From Evernia prunastri (lineage: Eukaryota; Ascomycota; Lecanoromycetes; Lecanorales; Parmeliaceae): a DNA stretch of 64,000 nucleotides. The first letter of the stretch is position 1, and every line of letters starts with the position of its first letter. The stretch spans positions 248,001 to 312,000 of the forward strand of contig NKYR01000003.1 of the NCBI GenBank assembly GCA_003184365.1, given 5' to 3'. The translations under genes and the position numbers were made by a program. Below are positions 11,767-22,589 of the stretch, in pieces. The notes below the pieces were generated by a model. That model was not told the origin of the DNA, made no database searches, and worked only from the letters and a program-made list of their open reading frames with translations.

Positions 11767-13585
11767 TCATAACCGAGCTACCATCTCCTTTGACTTCCAC
11801 CTTTGCGTATGCCGCTGGTCGTCTGTTGAAAACAGCTGTATGCCCAACTGCTTTTTCAGCACCTTTCCGGAAGCCGTCTTTGGAAGGTTGTCGACCACTC
11901 GTAGTATTGTTGGCGTCTTGTATCCTGCCAGTGTGTTGCGCAAGTCGCCTCGCAGCTGCTTCAAGTCTAATGGAAGATCAATCTATCAAACAGGAGTTTT
12001 AGCCATCTCGATGAGTATATCAATCGACGTTGAGAGACTCACATCATCCTTCAGAACGACCGCCGCAGCAACCCTCTGACCATACTCTTCATCCTCCACT
12101 CCCACCACCATGACTTCAGATATGTATTCCAGTCCAAGAATCTCCCGCTCAATATCTAATGCAGAGATCTTATAGCCGCCAGACTTGATGATGTCAACAG
12201 ACGCTCGTCCCATGATGAAATAGTACGCTCCTTCCCTGCGCGCGATATCTCCAGATCTGTAATACCCGTCCGATGTGAATGCTTTTGCGGTCGCTTCAGG
12301 GTCATAGATGTATCGAGAAAACATGTAGGGACTTTTGATTAGCATCTCTCCTTCATTCCCTTCCGATAGTTTGACATCGACTCCGGGAACAAGCCTGCCC
12401 ACGGACCCCGAAGGGGTTTGTTCGTCACCCCGGAACATGTAAATAGCGCCACTACTTTCACTTGCGCCGTATCGTTGGAGTATCCTCTTGTCCCCCAGTA
12501 AGCGCTCCCACTTTTGCATAAGCTGCATGGGAAGCGCCGACGTGCCGCACAGTGCTACCTTGAAATTCCGAACAGCATCCACATACTCTTGTTCGCCGGC
12601 TGGCGGAAGTTTGCTAATGTACACCTCATAATATCTCATCATCCGCATATAGATTGTGGGCACAACCGAGAAGATCGTGATCCCTCCTTCTCGCAGGCGT
12701 TCCCATACTGCGCCAGCGTCGAAGCCACCGGTACGGAACTCGATACATCCGCCTGTTAGAAGGAGAGGAAGAAAATTGATGCTGATTCCCGTAACGTGGT
12801 GCACGGGAAGTACATGCAAGATCCTGTCATGTTCGTTGAAGCCAAAATGATTTGCAAGATTCATCGAGCAACTGTCAAGCCATGATCGAGCTTTGAGAAC
12901 GCCTTTTGGTGGGCCTGTGGTCCCTGATGTGAATATGACAATGCCGCCGCCGTTGTAGTCAAGTACGTGCCGTGAGGAGATGAGAATGTCGGTTGGAGCT
13001 AGTACAGATTTCCAGACATGCGGTTTGACTTCGATGTGTCCGAATGTGGGGTTGGAGGAGCTCAAAACGAGCTCCTGGAGCTCTTTTCCCTTTTTCGTTT
13101 GAGTGGATGAAGTGACGACGGCTACAGCGCGAGCTTTGCTGGCGAAGTAGAGGGCTTCTTGGGCAGGAAGTGAGATTGCTGAAGCCTACATTAGCACTTT
13201 ATTGATGGATAGAGATTCAGAAGAATTTACACAAAGGAACTATGATGGCTCCAATGGCTAAGATGGCAAGGAAGCCAACAGTGTACTCATAACCCCCGGG
13301 CGCCAGCAAAGTGATACACACATCCTCCCCCGCTGCAAGTCGGCGAAGTGTCTTGTTCGTCAATGAACCTCGAAAAACATCTCGTAGTCGTAAGACGTCC
13401 GTAAGAAGCCGTATGTGCGTTGCATCACGGTAGCCCCCCGTTACATCGTCAATAACCACAGAGTCCGGTTTTCGATGGGCCCATTCCAAGATGCGATTGA
13501 ACAGCGGGAAAGCAGGAAAAGCGTTTGCGCCTACAGCAAAGGGTGGAAACGAACCTGGAAAGGCCACTTTAGGTGTGGCCGTCAT
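11767..13585 (-). CDS. AMP-dependent acyl-CoA synthetase/ligase with PTS1
   Basis: Activates a carboxylic acid to its CoA thioester through an acyl-adenylate. Exons are 13585-13231, 13178-12043 and 11982-11767, giving 568 residues, all joints in frame. ANL-superfamily motifs in order: P-loop IFTSGTTGPPKGVLK (about residue 200), HHVTGISINFLPLLL, YGASESSGAIYMF (A5), DGYYRSGDIARR (A7), GRASVDIIKSGGYKIS (A8), and LPKTASGKVLKK with the catalytic lysine (A10). The C-terminal tripeptide ARL is a PTS1-type peroxisomal signal. It resembles malonyl/medium-chain acyl ligases in outline, but the substrate cannot be read. It is divergent from the first crotonase gene over a 356-base shared promoter that carries one cluster element, so the two are probably co-expressed. 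Confidence 0.92.
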
Positions 13586-13941
13586 TGCTATTGTGAGTAG
13601 AGGCAGAGACTGGTTTCTGTGAGCGGATGGATATGACGAATAGTAGAGAAAAGAACTTAAGTGCGACAGCCACTAACGATTGATTCAAGTATCTGAGGTA
13701 TTGAATTTGAGCGGCTCTTTTTCATTTTCGCAAAATCGCCGAAACCTACGTACGGACCCTGGTCTGTAACTAGTCTCATTCCTCCCCACCTTCTGCATGA
13801 TGATGTATATTGATCCGAAAGTTGAATTGGCGTATTGAAATTCGTGCCGAGCATTCAACTGTCTGCCGCCGTGTACTGTTTGAAGCTTGTCCGAACACTC
13901 CGAATGCCTTTGGAACCTAGCTACCTCCAGATACAATCACC
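13586..13941. promoter_or_regulatory. Bidirectional promoter of ligase and first crotonase gene
   Basis: This 356-base gap lies between divergent start codons and contains the cluster element at 13732-13744. Confidence 0.5.
13732..13744. promoter_or_regulatory. Cluster element copy 3 (AAAATCGCCGAAA)
   Basis: Reverse-complement form of the TTTCGGCGA core, about 150 bases from the ligase start and 200 from the crotonase start. Confidence 0.45.
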
Positions 13942-14789
13942 ATGACCTACAAAGATCTTGATGTCGAGCGACAAAGCAATGTCTTCATCATCACTCTGCA
14001 CAGAGCGCCCGAAAACAGGTTCACAATGTCTTTCTGCCAGGAAATTACCCGCGCCTACCACGATATCCAGAGACAGCTCGGATTGGGTTCGGAAGGCGCC
14101 ATCATAACCAGAGGAAGCGACATGAAATTCTTTACCACGGTGAATTTCCATTCGAAGTGATAGGACGAACAGTAGACTAGCAAATGAGGCCGTCGCTGAC
14201 TGCCATTGCAGGGTCTCGATTTGGACGAGAGAGAAACCAACCCCTTTGCCAGCAGTGACGGCTTTTACCCCGTAAGAACCATCGCTGCCGTCAGTGACAG
14301 TATCGAGTGTGCTAATACCGGTAGCTTCTGCACACAATCCTCGATTGCCCTTTCCCCACAATCGCCTGTATTACCGGCCACACCTTTGGCGGCGCCTGTC
14401 TCTTTGCCCTAGCCCACGACTACCGTATCATGAACTCCTCTCGAGGTTATTTCCAGATGCCGCCTGTCAACCTCGGCTTGCATTTTGAGGGCATGGGTGC
14501 GTTGCCACGGGCTAAGCTCGCTCCACGAGTCGCGCGGAAGGTGTTGCTGGAAGCGCATAAGTATAAGGCCACGGAAGCACTCGAAGACGGCATCGTTGAT
14601 GAAATTGCACCGCCAGAGCAGCTATTGGAGCGGGCGATGGCCACGGCTGAGAAGTGGAAGGCGAAGGCGAAGACGGATGTGTATGGGGTGCTGAGAGGGG
14701 AGTTAGTGGGGGAAGCGGCGAAGGCGTTTCAAGTGATCAGCCATGTGCATAGTCGACCGACTTCTAGGAGCCCGAAGGTCAAGCTGTAG
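13942..14789 (+). CDS. Enoyl-CoA hydratase/isomerase family protein (first cluster crotonase)
   Basis: Crotonase-fold enzyme acting on acyl-CoA thioesters. Exons are 13942-14139, 14212-14271 and 14325-14789 (the second intron has a GCTAATAC branch site), giving 240 residues. Core motifs: VFIITLHRAPENRFTM at the N terminus, then the oxyanion-hole segment ITGHTFGGACLFALAHDYR, then MPPVNLGLHFEGMGALP, and HKYKATEALEDGIVDEI. In the segment after the oxyanion hole, the place where hydratases often carry a catalytic glutamate reads NLGL, so whether it is a hydratase, an isomerase or another crotonase is open. The C terminus ends PKVKL, a weak PTS1-like tripeptide. It shares a promoter with the ligase. 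An intact frame makes function likely. Confidence 0.9.
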
Positions 14790-15170
14790 GCAACCAGTAC
14801 AAGTACTTTAGTCCCTGATTTTCACAAATTCTGGATAGCGAGCGACCATGGTAGCAAGATTTGAGAAGACCTCACATTGGTATATCTAGTTGCACTAAGC
14901 TCGTTCTGATCGTAGAGTATACTAGCGTAAGAGATACCAAGCGAGCCGAGCGAAATTACCAAAATAGAATGTTGATACGGGGTAAATTCAGGCGCGCTGC
15001 CATTGTCTGGAAAAGTCGTCTAGAGCTGACTTTTGCTTCATTTTCTCAGAATATTGATGGTACCAAGGAACCCTCACAAGCATGACAGTGCATGGCTAAT
15101 CGGCAGGATTACGGCAGATACTTTCTACCCCACAGAATGTAGATGCGGGGTCAATATAGACATGGACATT

Positions 15171-15182
15171 TTTCGCCGAAAG
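15171..15182. promoter_or_regulatory. Cluster element copy 4 (TTTCGCCGAAAG)
   Basis: Exact reverse complement of twelve of the thirteen bases of copy 1, about 190 bases upstream of the second crotonase gene. Confidence 0.5.
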
Positions 15183-15203
15183 TCTCTTCTCCTGTGTATT
15201 CGC

Positions 15204-15214
15204 CTCGGCGAAAG
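15204..15214. promoter_or_regulatory. Cluster element copy 5 (CTCGGCGAAAG)
   Basis: Opposite orientation to copy 4 and about two helical turns from it, making an inverted pair some 157-200 bases before the start codon. Confidence 0.45.
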
Positions 15215-15370
15215 ACGCTTTGAAACTTCGAAGATATTCAAGCGCTAGGAATCGCAGCTCCAACAAGCAGGGCTGGGGAGCTGCGGAGACCGTTGTACTG
15301 ATGGTTGCCCTGCAACATGTGAACCCATTCAGCCAAAGAAGCACTGCAGGCCTTCTGTACAGTCGCCAGC

Positions 15371-16294
15371 ATGTCCGACCCTACCTCTGAAGCTCCAGTC
15401 ACATTGGAGGTCCGCGGAAAAATCGCCATCATCACACTGAATGTCCCAAGGAAGCTCAACGCCCTCTCGCGAGATGCATACCATCTCCTCTCCGACCACA
15501 TGCGCACAGTAGCCGCTCGCGAGGACATTTTCATCACGATCTTGACCGGCAGAGGCCGATACTTTTCGGCGTATGTTACCTTGCTTCCTCGAAGTCCTCT
15601 ACACCACGTCTGATTTTCTCCTATGTATCGCCATGTCCCTTTACGGGAAAGATTTTTGACGCTCACGCCCCACAGCGGCGCCGACATAACCGTCAACCGA
15701 CAAGCCCCACCCGGCACCTCCGCCCGCCAGCACTACCTCCGTACACTCGTGCCCCATCTGCTCAATCTGACCCACACCTTCTACACCCACCCCAAAATAC
15801 TCATCACCGCCCTCAATGGACCCGTGGTAGGCCTTTCTGCCGCCTTGATCGCGCACTCCGACTTCATCTACGCTGCACCCGGCGCTTTCCTGCTGACGCC
15901 CTTCACGAGCCTCGGGTTGGTCTCGGAGGGGGGAGCGAGTAGGGCGTTCGTGAGGAGATTGGGACTCAGCAAGGCCAACGAAGCGCTGATTATGGGCAAG
16001 AGGATCACGGCGCGGGAGATGCTAGAAACCGGGTTTGTGAATAGGATCTTTGAGGTGGGGTCTGAAGAAGGGTTTCTGGAAGAGGTGCTGAAGGAGGTGG
16101 AGGAGAGGCTGGGGGAGCATCTGAACAGCGATAGTCTTTTGAAGGTGAAGGCGCTGATACAGAGGCCAGAGAGGGAGGTGCTGGAGAGTCAGATGGTCGG
16201 TGAGGTCTTTGCCGCGCTGGAGAGGAATGTGGAAGGGGTGCCACAGAAGGAGTTTGAGAGGGTGAAAAGGGGTGAGAAGAGGCACAAGTTGTAA
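15371..16294 (+). CDS. Enoyl-CoA hydratase/isomerase, delta3-delta2-enoyl-CoA isomerase type (second cluster crotonase)
   Basis: Exons 15371-15570 and 15676-16294 (105-base intron) give 272 residues. Motifs: KIAIITLNVPRKLNALSRDAY, then GRGRYFSAGADITVN, the CoA-pocket/oxyanion segment, then ITALNGPVVGLSAALIAHSDF, then TPFTSLGLVSEGGASRAF. The SEGG glutamate sits where delta3-delta2-enoyl-CoA isomerases of the ECI/PECI type carry their catalytic acid, so an isomerase role for unsaturated acyl-CoAs is favoured. The C terminus ends KRHKL, a PTS1-like tripeptide. It is clearly diverged from the first crotonase, so the pair is not a recent tandem duplicate. Confidence 0.9.
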
Positions 16295-16924
16295 AGGATG
16301 ATTATCAATGACTGATCCGGACAGAAAAAAAGCTCATCTTTCTTCACGCATGAGCTTATACATGGTGCTTCTCATCAATTAGAATAGCACCCCTGTTTCA
16401 ATGCAGCAATCATACCACGCACTTGGCTCGCCTCCTCGCCAAACCATCTACATGGATCGAGCGAGAACAGTGAAAGACATTCTGCACTAGGAGCAACTTT
16501 TCAGTCTACAACTTGAAGGATCCAGACCTTTGAATGCTCATTTACCCTCGGAGAGCGACTGCTTGGAGTGAGCGAGGGAGAGCCGAGGTGGGTGAGCCAA
16601 TACCTACCGCTCCCGGATTTTTGACTTTTCGGCGTTTCGGAGATTTTGGGGTCAAGACTTTGAAGGTAGTATGGTTGATGGTCCGTTACTGTCATTGTTA
16701 CGATTGATTTGTATCCCCTTGCCGGCGCCGCCGCTTACCCTCTTATTCCTGAAGCCAGAAGGTTTAGACCCTCGCTTGTGCTACTGCTGTCCACCGGGCG
16801 TCTCGATGAACCAGTTGTCCATATCAAGAGGGGCTTCTCCGAAGATGCTTTGAGAGTAAGTGCTGCAATCAGACAAAGCACTGTGTGTGTATTGTGCCTC
16901 CTGACCATCTACGATCTCGCCATC
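16295..16924. other. Intergenic region upstream of acyl-CoA oxidase
   Basis: No independent gene was seen. It includes the cluster element at 16625-16637 and the 5' leader of the oxidase. Confidence 0.55.
16625..16637. promoter_or_regulatory. Cluster element copy 6 (CTTTTCGGCGTTT)
   Basis: TTTCGGCG core followed closely by a second TTTCGG at 16635-16640, about 290 bases upstream of the oxidase start. Confidence 0.4.
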
Positions 16925-18893
16925 ATGGCGGCTTTCAACCAGCCAAGTACTTCCCCTCTCTCCCAATTCCTCTACGGCGAAGAAAGGTTGCAGCGTCGTT
17001 GCGAAATAATCAAGGCCTTATCGAGTAATCCAATCCTCAACAACAAGAGTACCAATGTGTATGCATTATCGCGGAAGGACCTGTGGATGCTCAGGGCACG
17101 GCAGTCAAAGGAGTTGATAGACCTCAGATTTCGGCTAGGATGGTCTCGTCAACATTTCTTGGAAGCTTGCAGGCTCGTCGGCGATGTCGTCCCCGTCAGT
17201 GCACAGTACCGAAGTAGGTGCGAGAAAACCCGTCAAGCACAGAGGCAAGCTCCCGCTGATCATCGACGCAGTCTTCCTCAAGAATCTAGAAGCGCAGATG
17301 AGCCCTGAGCAACGCGCTTACTGGGTCCCGAAAGTCGAACGGTTCGAAATCTTCGGATGCTATGCGCAGACCGAAGTCGGTCACGGTAGCAATGTCAAGG
17401 GGATCGAGACCACGGCGACGTTCGACGAGGAGGCCGACGAGTTCGTCTTGAACTCGCCGAGCGTCTCGAGCACCAAGTTCTGGATCGGGAGTCTGGGCGT
17501 TTGGGCAACGCATGCGATTGTCGTGGCTCGGCTCCTCGTCAAGGGGACGGACTATGGAAACCATCTCTTCCTCACCCAGGTGCGGAATCTCGACACCCAA
17601 GAGCTGGAGCCGGACGTCGTGATCCACGATCAGGGAGAGAAAGCCATGGGTACTTACGCAGGCATGGACAACGGCGCGATGAGGCTGCACAGGAAACGGA
17701 TCCCTCGATCTCAAATGCTGGCCGGTTATGCTTCCGTCGACCGGGACGGGACGTATTATGCCGCGGACAATTCGAAGCACTCGTACACCTCGATGGTCAT
17801 CATCCGTGGACTCATGGCCCAAGAGATAGGGCAAGATGTTGCCAAGGCTATTGTCATTGCCATCAGGTATGCCGAATTCCGCAGACAGTTCAATGGCAAA
17901 GACGGCGAAGAGATGAAGGTCATTGAGTATGCCAGCGTGAAAAAAAGGTTGTACCCAGCTCTATGTCGTGCCGTTGTCATGATGCTCAATGGCCACGAGA
18001 TCAAGACGCGAGTCGAAGACGTGCGAAATGCGAATCTCGAAGACCTTCACTACCAGACTGTGGGCGCCAAAGTCTATTCGAGTGAGCGCGGAGTCCGTGA
18101 TGTAGAAGTCGCTCGGCTCGCTTGTGGAGGCCATGGCATGATTGCTAGCGCAGGGCTTGGAGCCCTCTACGCCCTGCTCTCACCGTCAAGGACGTACGAA
18201 GGAGAGACCTATGTGCTCTCGCTGCAGATTGGGAAAGCGATCGTGAAGCACTGGAACAACAATTCCGAAAATACGATCAGCGCCCTCTCCTACCTGCAAC
18301 GCCTTCGAAAGCCGAACGCTTTCTCCAATCAGCTCAGAATCAGCCACGTCAACGACTGGCTTGATACCAAGACCCAACAAGAGGTCCTCGAGCACCGCGC
18401 CGCGATTCTAGCATGGCGCCACTTGCAAGACACCCACCACGGCAAAGACACCAGCTACGACACCTTCGCGCTGACCATGGCGCACGCGGACTTCACCTTC
18501 TGGAAAGGTCTCCAAGCCCAGCTGCCGAGGGTGCCTCGCGACGGCGCCTCCGCCCTGCAGGCCCTCGCGCACGTCTTCTCCCTCAACACCATCATCGAAG
18601 GCCTCTCGGCGTTCGCCGGCCACGGCTTCCTGAGCGCCGAATCCATCCAGCACCTGCGCGATTGCTACGACACGGCCGTGGATGACTTCGTGCCTCATAC
18701 AGCGGAGATCATCGACGCGTTATCTTTTACGGATTTCGAGACGGATAGCGTTTTGTGCCGCGGCGACAGGGACCCGTATGAATCTATCGACGACCAAAGT
18801 CGGAGGAGTGCGTTGAATGATAGCCATGCCATACGGCCGTTGATTATTGGCGCAAGGAGTATCTGGAAAGGGTATGAGGGTGCGAAGTTGTAG
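16925..18893 (+). CDS. Acyl-CoA oxidase with PTS1
   Basis: FAD-dependent peroxisomal enzyme that makes the trans-2 double bond in acyl-CoA and passes electrons to oxygen, the first step of peroxisomal beta-oxidation. Exons 16925-17213 and 17272-18893 give 636 residues; the joint restores SAQYRIFLKNLEAQ. Motifs: FGCYAQTEVGHGSNVKGIETTATF (flavin/substrate region), KFWIGSLGVWATHAIVVAR, GMDNGAMRLHRKRIPR, YAEFRRQF, and SPSRTYEGETYVL with the catalytic-base glutamate. The C terminus AKL is a canonical PTS1. The ATG at 16925 (MAAFNQPS) starts the conserved N-terminal helical region; upstream in-frame sequence is open but non-conserved. One element lies upstream. Together with the two crotonases it supplies the first two beta-oxidation reactions; no thiolase or 3-hydroxyacyl dehydrogenase is in the cluster. 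Confidence 0.93.
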
Positions 18894-19423
18894 GGTACCT
18901 TGAATACCCGGCGCCATTCTGTATGTAAGACGTTGTAACAAAAGCCATGCGCAAAAAGTGTGCGGAATTCCAGACTGTCAGATGTTGTGACACCTTCGCA
19001 GCCTTGCAAGACTTTAGAATCTCTGTGGGACATCCAATGATCGGGCTTGCCCGTCATCGTGTTCAGAACTGAAAGCCAAACGCTAGGCTCAAACGGGAAT
19101 CTCGCGAGGGACTCAGGCGCCACTGCATGATGCGGAGTCCTCCGCCTTCATTCTTCCTCTTGATTGGTGCCTATTATACTGTCGGATGTTTGCGGCTCTT
19201 TGGTGTCCCCAACTATGGGGGTAAGGTTCGAAAATGAAGCGCGGTGACCGAAGCGTGCATTTTTGAGTAATCACCTCTCGAAGAATCCTGTTTGCGGCCG
19301 GACGCTCTACTGTTACTGTGGGTTGCAACACATCATATATATCTTTCAGACACTCCACTCTATAACAACAGCGTCTGTTCCCGTTCTTGTCAGCCGTTTT
19401 TCGTCCGTAGAACGAGCGTTGAA
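18894..19423. other. Intergenic region between oxidase and hydrolase
   Basis: No gene was seen, and no exact copy of the cluster element; the nearest matches are unrelated CGG/CCG triplets. Confidence 0.55.
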
Positions 19424-20950
19424 ATGGCTTACTCGATAGGCGACCGTATCGACAAAGCAGCCCCACATCATGAATCCATCGAGGCACTCTGGGAGACGAA
19501 ATGGAAGAAACCTGTAAGCCGTAGCACCCTGCTAATGAGAAGTCCGTGGCAAGGTTGCTGAAACGTAGGTTGCAAACGGAAGTGCTCGATAGGGATTTAT
19601 CCATTCTACGACGGCAAGCTGGAAGATTTCGAGCCCGTCTTTGGCGAATTGATCAAGGTTCCGTTTCACTCTCGTAGCAATCAATTGGAAAAAGGTAGTT
19701 AAGAGAGGACTCAGACTGAACCTGCCAGGCCAACCTCCGCCCACCATACGACTTCGACGCCTACGCCGCTCCCTTCTTCCCCGTAGCCTCGGCCCTGGAA
19801 CAAAAAGCCCAGGCCGCGGAGAAAGCGAACGACCTCCCCCTCGCCTCGTCGCTCTACCTCCGCGCCGCCGCTCTGTACCGCATCGCCCGCTTCCCGATCC
19901 CGCGCTCGCCGAAGCAAAGGGAAGCATGGACCCTGAACAAAGCAGCGTACGTGAAAGGCGCGGAGCTACTTCCGGGCAAGTTTAGCGACGTTCAAATACC
20001 GCATACGCACCGGGTTGAGGGTGAAGGGGCTACTGTCCCTGTTTATATGCGACTCCCGGAGCATGCTTCGGCCTCGAATCCAGTGCCGTGCATCATCCAG
20101 ATCTTCGGGCTTGATGCATATAGGACCGAAATGACGGACGCCTCGAACAGCCATCTCGCTCGGGGATGGGGAACTATTGGTGTTGAGATCCCGGGGACAG
20201 GAGACTGCCCTGCTTTACGCAAAGACCCTACTTCCCCAGATCGTTTGTGGTCGTCCTTGCTTGACTGGATGGATGGAAGGGGAGAGCTTGATAGGGATAG
20301 GAGAGTCGCGTGGGGACTGAGTACGGGTGGTTACTATGCGATGAGAATTGCGCATACGCATAATGATAGATTAAGGGGGGCAGTAAGTCAAGGGGGTTGG
20401 TGTCATAGGATGTTTGAGCCTGAGTGGTTGGATAAGGTGGATCATTTGGAGTATCCGTTTGAGTAAGCAGGACTAAAATGCTATCGACCTGGGAGAGGAG
20501 ACGGGAGCTGACGTGCGGCGTAACATAGTGCCGCGGAGTGCTTGGCTGAAAAGTTTGGATATGAGAACGTTCAAGAGCTGGAAAAGGACGGACAGACTCG
20601 GTTCTCGCTGGTAGAGAACGGTGTTCTGGACAAGCCTTGCACGAGGTTATTACTTGCCAACGTAGGTTGAATGTCTCTCCCGAAGCTTGTCGCAGGAAGC
20701 TGATCAGTGGAGTAGGGTATGGATGATGAGATCTTCCCCATAGAAGACTCAATGATACCTCTGCAACACGGCAATGTCAAGGAGGCGCGGTACGTCGTAC
20801 CTTCACACGTGTATTATGTGTATAAGTATTCTGACTTTTCGTTGCAGTTTCGTCCCAAATTCCAAGCACATGGGGGAACCAGCCGCGGGCCCTATTATTC
20901 TCAAATGGATCGAAGAGCTGTGTGGTATTGGCAAACAGCCAAAGACCTAG
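19424..20950 (+). CDS. Ayg1-like alpha/beta hydrolase
   Basis: Exons 19424-19513, 19583-19657, 19729-20462, 20529-20661, 20716-20789 and 20848-20950 give 402 residues. The plan is that of the Ayg1/FrsA-like hydrolases: an N-terminal cap (SIEALWETKWKKPCSIGIY, FYDGKLEDFEPVF), VEGEGATVPVYMRLPEHA, IIQIFGLDAYRTEMTD, GWGTIGVEIPGTGDCPA, nucleophile elbow WGLSTGGYY, acid in DDEIFPIEDS and histidine in SKHMGEPA, so the Ser-Asp-His triad is complete. Family members hydrolyse C-C or ester bonds; Ayg1 itself shortens a heptaketide in melanin synthesis. It has no PTS1 (ends KQPKT) and no cluster element, so cluster membership rests on position only. The first acceptor site (AAG at 19582) was chosen because it alone keeps the frame. 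Confidence 0.88.
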
Positions 20951-22173
20951 TGGACACGTGTGAGCTGGGAATGCGCAAATTGAGCAAGAGAATAGCACGG
21001 GCCAGTGATCAGGAATGTGAATCAATATGTTTTCTAATAATTATCTCGAAATGTTTTCCACTCGCATATTTTTTTAAAAGATATCTTTTTCCAAATTACT
21101 CTTGCCTATCTTACTACGACTTGCAGTCGCAAAAATCTCCTGCTCTGAAATTTGCTATCGTAACTACTCACATCCTGCGGGAATCACAATCACACTGGCA
21201 GGAGTTTTATTGTTCGTATCGAAGCTGTACTATGGTAGCATCTGTAGAGACCAAGACGATCGAGCTATCCCATGCATTGGCGACTTGGGCGCAAAATGTC
21301 TTGGCAGAATATCCAAAATGCTGTACTTTGGCAACGAAGTACAGTAGCTTTTGAAATATGACCTTGACACCGAGACTTTTAGCTGTAAAATTTTTGGTCT
21401 GCTTGAGGAGAATAATGAGGAGAATAATTGCGGAACTACGGAAATTTTCCTTGAATGTTCGTGTTATTGAGTGAAGGTGGATTGTACAAAGGGACTTTTT
21501 GATGTTTGGTCGGAACCCCTGTACGCCTCTACCAGTCCATGGAATAGTCATGCTTCCGGGGATCTTGTGAGGCCCAATTGCAAAGGCGTACCCTTGGACT
21601 TCTGCATACAAGGCTGAAGCCAAGCTTTCCAAGCTCAGTCGAGCTGGGATCATGGACCATAGATCTCGCTAATTGATTTTGGATATGTTCAAGTGCGATC
21701 TGGGGTCCTACTTACTCTCCCCGGAGATAGGTCAGTGAACCGTTGGTATTCGGAGTCATCACCGCAAATAAGCTAATTGGTCAGGTGACTCACACAACTC
21801 TTTGACCATGTTGAAGCTGTAGAAAGTTGTTGTGTCTGAGTTGTGACTCTCAAGAAGGAGATGGATCATATGTGAAATTCGGTGACCGAGCAGAGATTTC
21901 CGGGCGGATTTGCCGTTACAAGCGTTTGCAGAGAAAAGATAAAATACAGCGCTAAGGCTTAGTATAGGTGATCTCTGGCGAAGATCTTGAGGAGCTAATC
22001 AAAATACTGCGTAAGATACAGAATCGTGTACATTTTGCAGATTGAACTCGATTTTCTTGCACAACGGCTTATCACCAAGCTTAGACTCGAATCAAGTTTT
22101 GGTTGCAAATCTGCACGAGTTCTGTTGACAGAAGCGGCAATCGTCTCTCAACGATGAACCACTCACGCGCATC
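20951..22173. other. Intergenic region, AT-richer, no gene seen
   Basis: Base composition is visibly richer in A/T than the flanks. A minus-strand frame at 21207-21653 starts with ATG but shows no domain or family similarity, and I do not call it. Confidence 0.5.
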
Positions 22174-22347
22174 ATGACCAGCTCAGAAGACTGGAAGCAG
22201 GCATGGTCTGCCCATCTTGTCCCAAAGCTCTCTCATGCGAGCGCTAGCTTCCCCGGACTTGACGTCCCGATCGAGACAATTCCAGACATGCAGAGACCCG
22301 AATACAATGGTAGATCATATTATGTACCTAACTTCGCGTCAAGGTAA
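22174..22347 (+). pseudogene. Possible first exon or remnant of an unrecognised protein
   Basis: An ATG frame encodes 57 residues (MTSSEDWKQAWSAHL ... GRSYYVPNFASR), ending in TAA that overlaps a perfect AAG/GTAAGT splice-donor sequence at 22344. The same frame past the TAA reads VRVIRGYTKAVHLE and stays open to about 22600. The outline faintly recalls FMN-binding pyridoxamine-phosphate-oxidase-like proteins, but I do not assert it. It is either a broken gene or an exon whose partner I could not find. Confidence 0.3.
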
Positions 22348-22589
22348 GTTCGCGTCATTCGAGGTTACACCAAGGCCGTCCATCTAGAATGTTCACGCAC
22401 TACACTCTCTTCTACTCTTGCCGAGGAAGACGAGACCAGAATGGAGGCGAGGAAGAATCATAAAGAACACAGATCCCCATCTACTTTGATGGCCACATCT
22501 CACAACTCTCCTACCTTCCCAACAACCTACCTTGCATCCAAAGCTCCCGCCCCAACACCTATCCCATCTCAACCCTCAACCCATCCAAA

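Larger units (their letters stand above)
14790..15370. other. Intergenic region upstream of second crotonase gene
   Basis: No gene was seen. It contains two cluster elements (15171-15182 and 15204-15214) before the next start codon. Confidence 0.6.

Noticed and set aside
18408..18698. Frames opposite the acyl-CoA oxidase 3' half
   Set aside because: Shadow frames of a GC-rich, clearly coding exon on the other strand.
21207..21653. 148-residue minus-strand frame with ATG
   Set aside because: AT-richer sequence, no motif, no neighbouring splice signals; likely chance.
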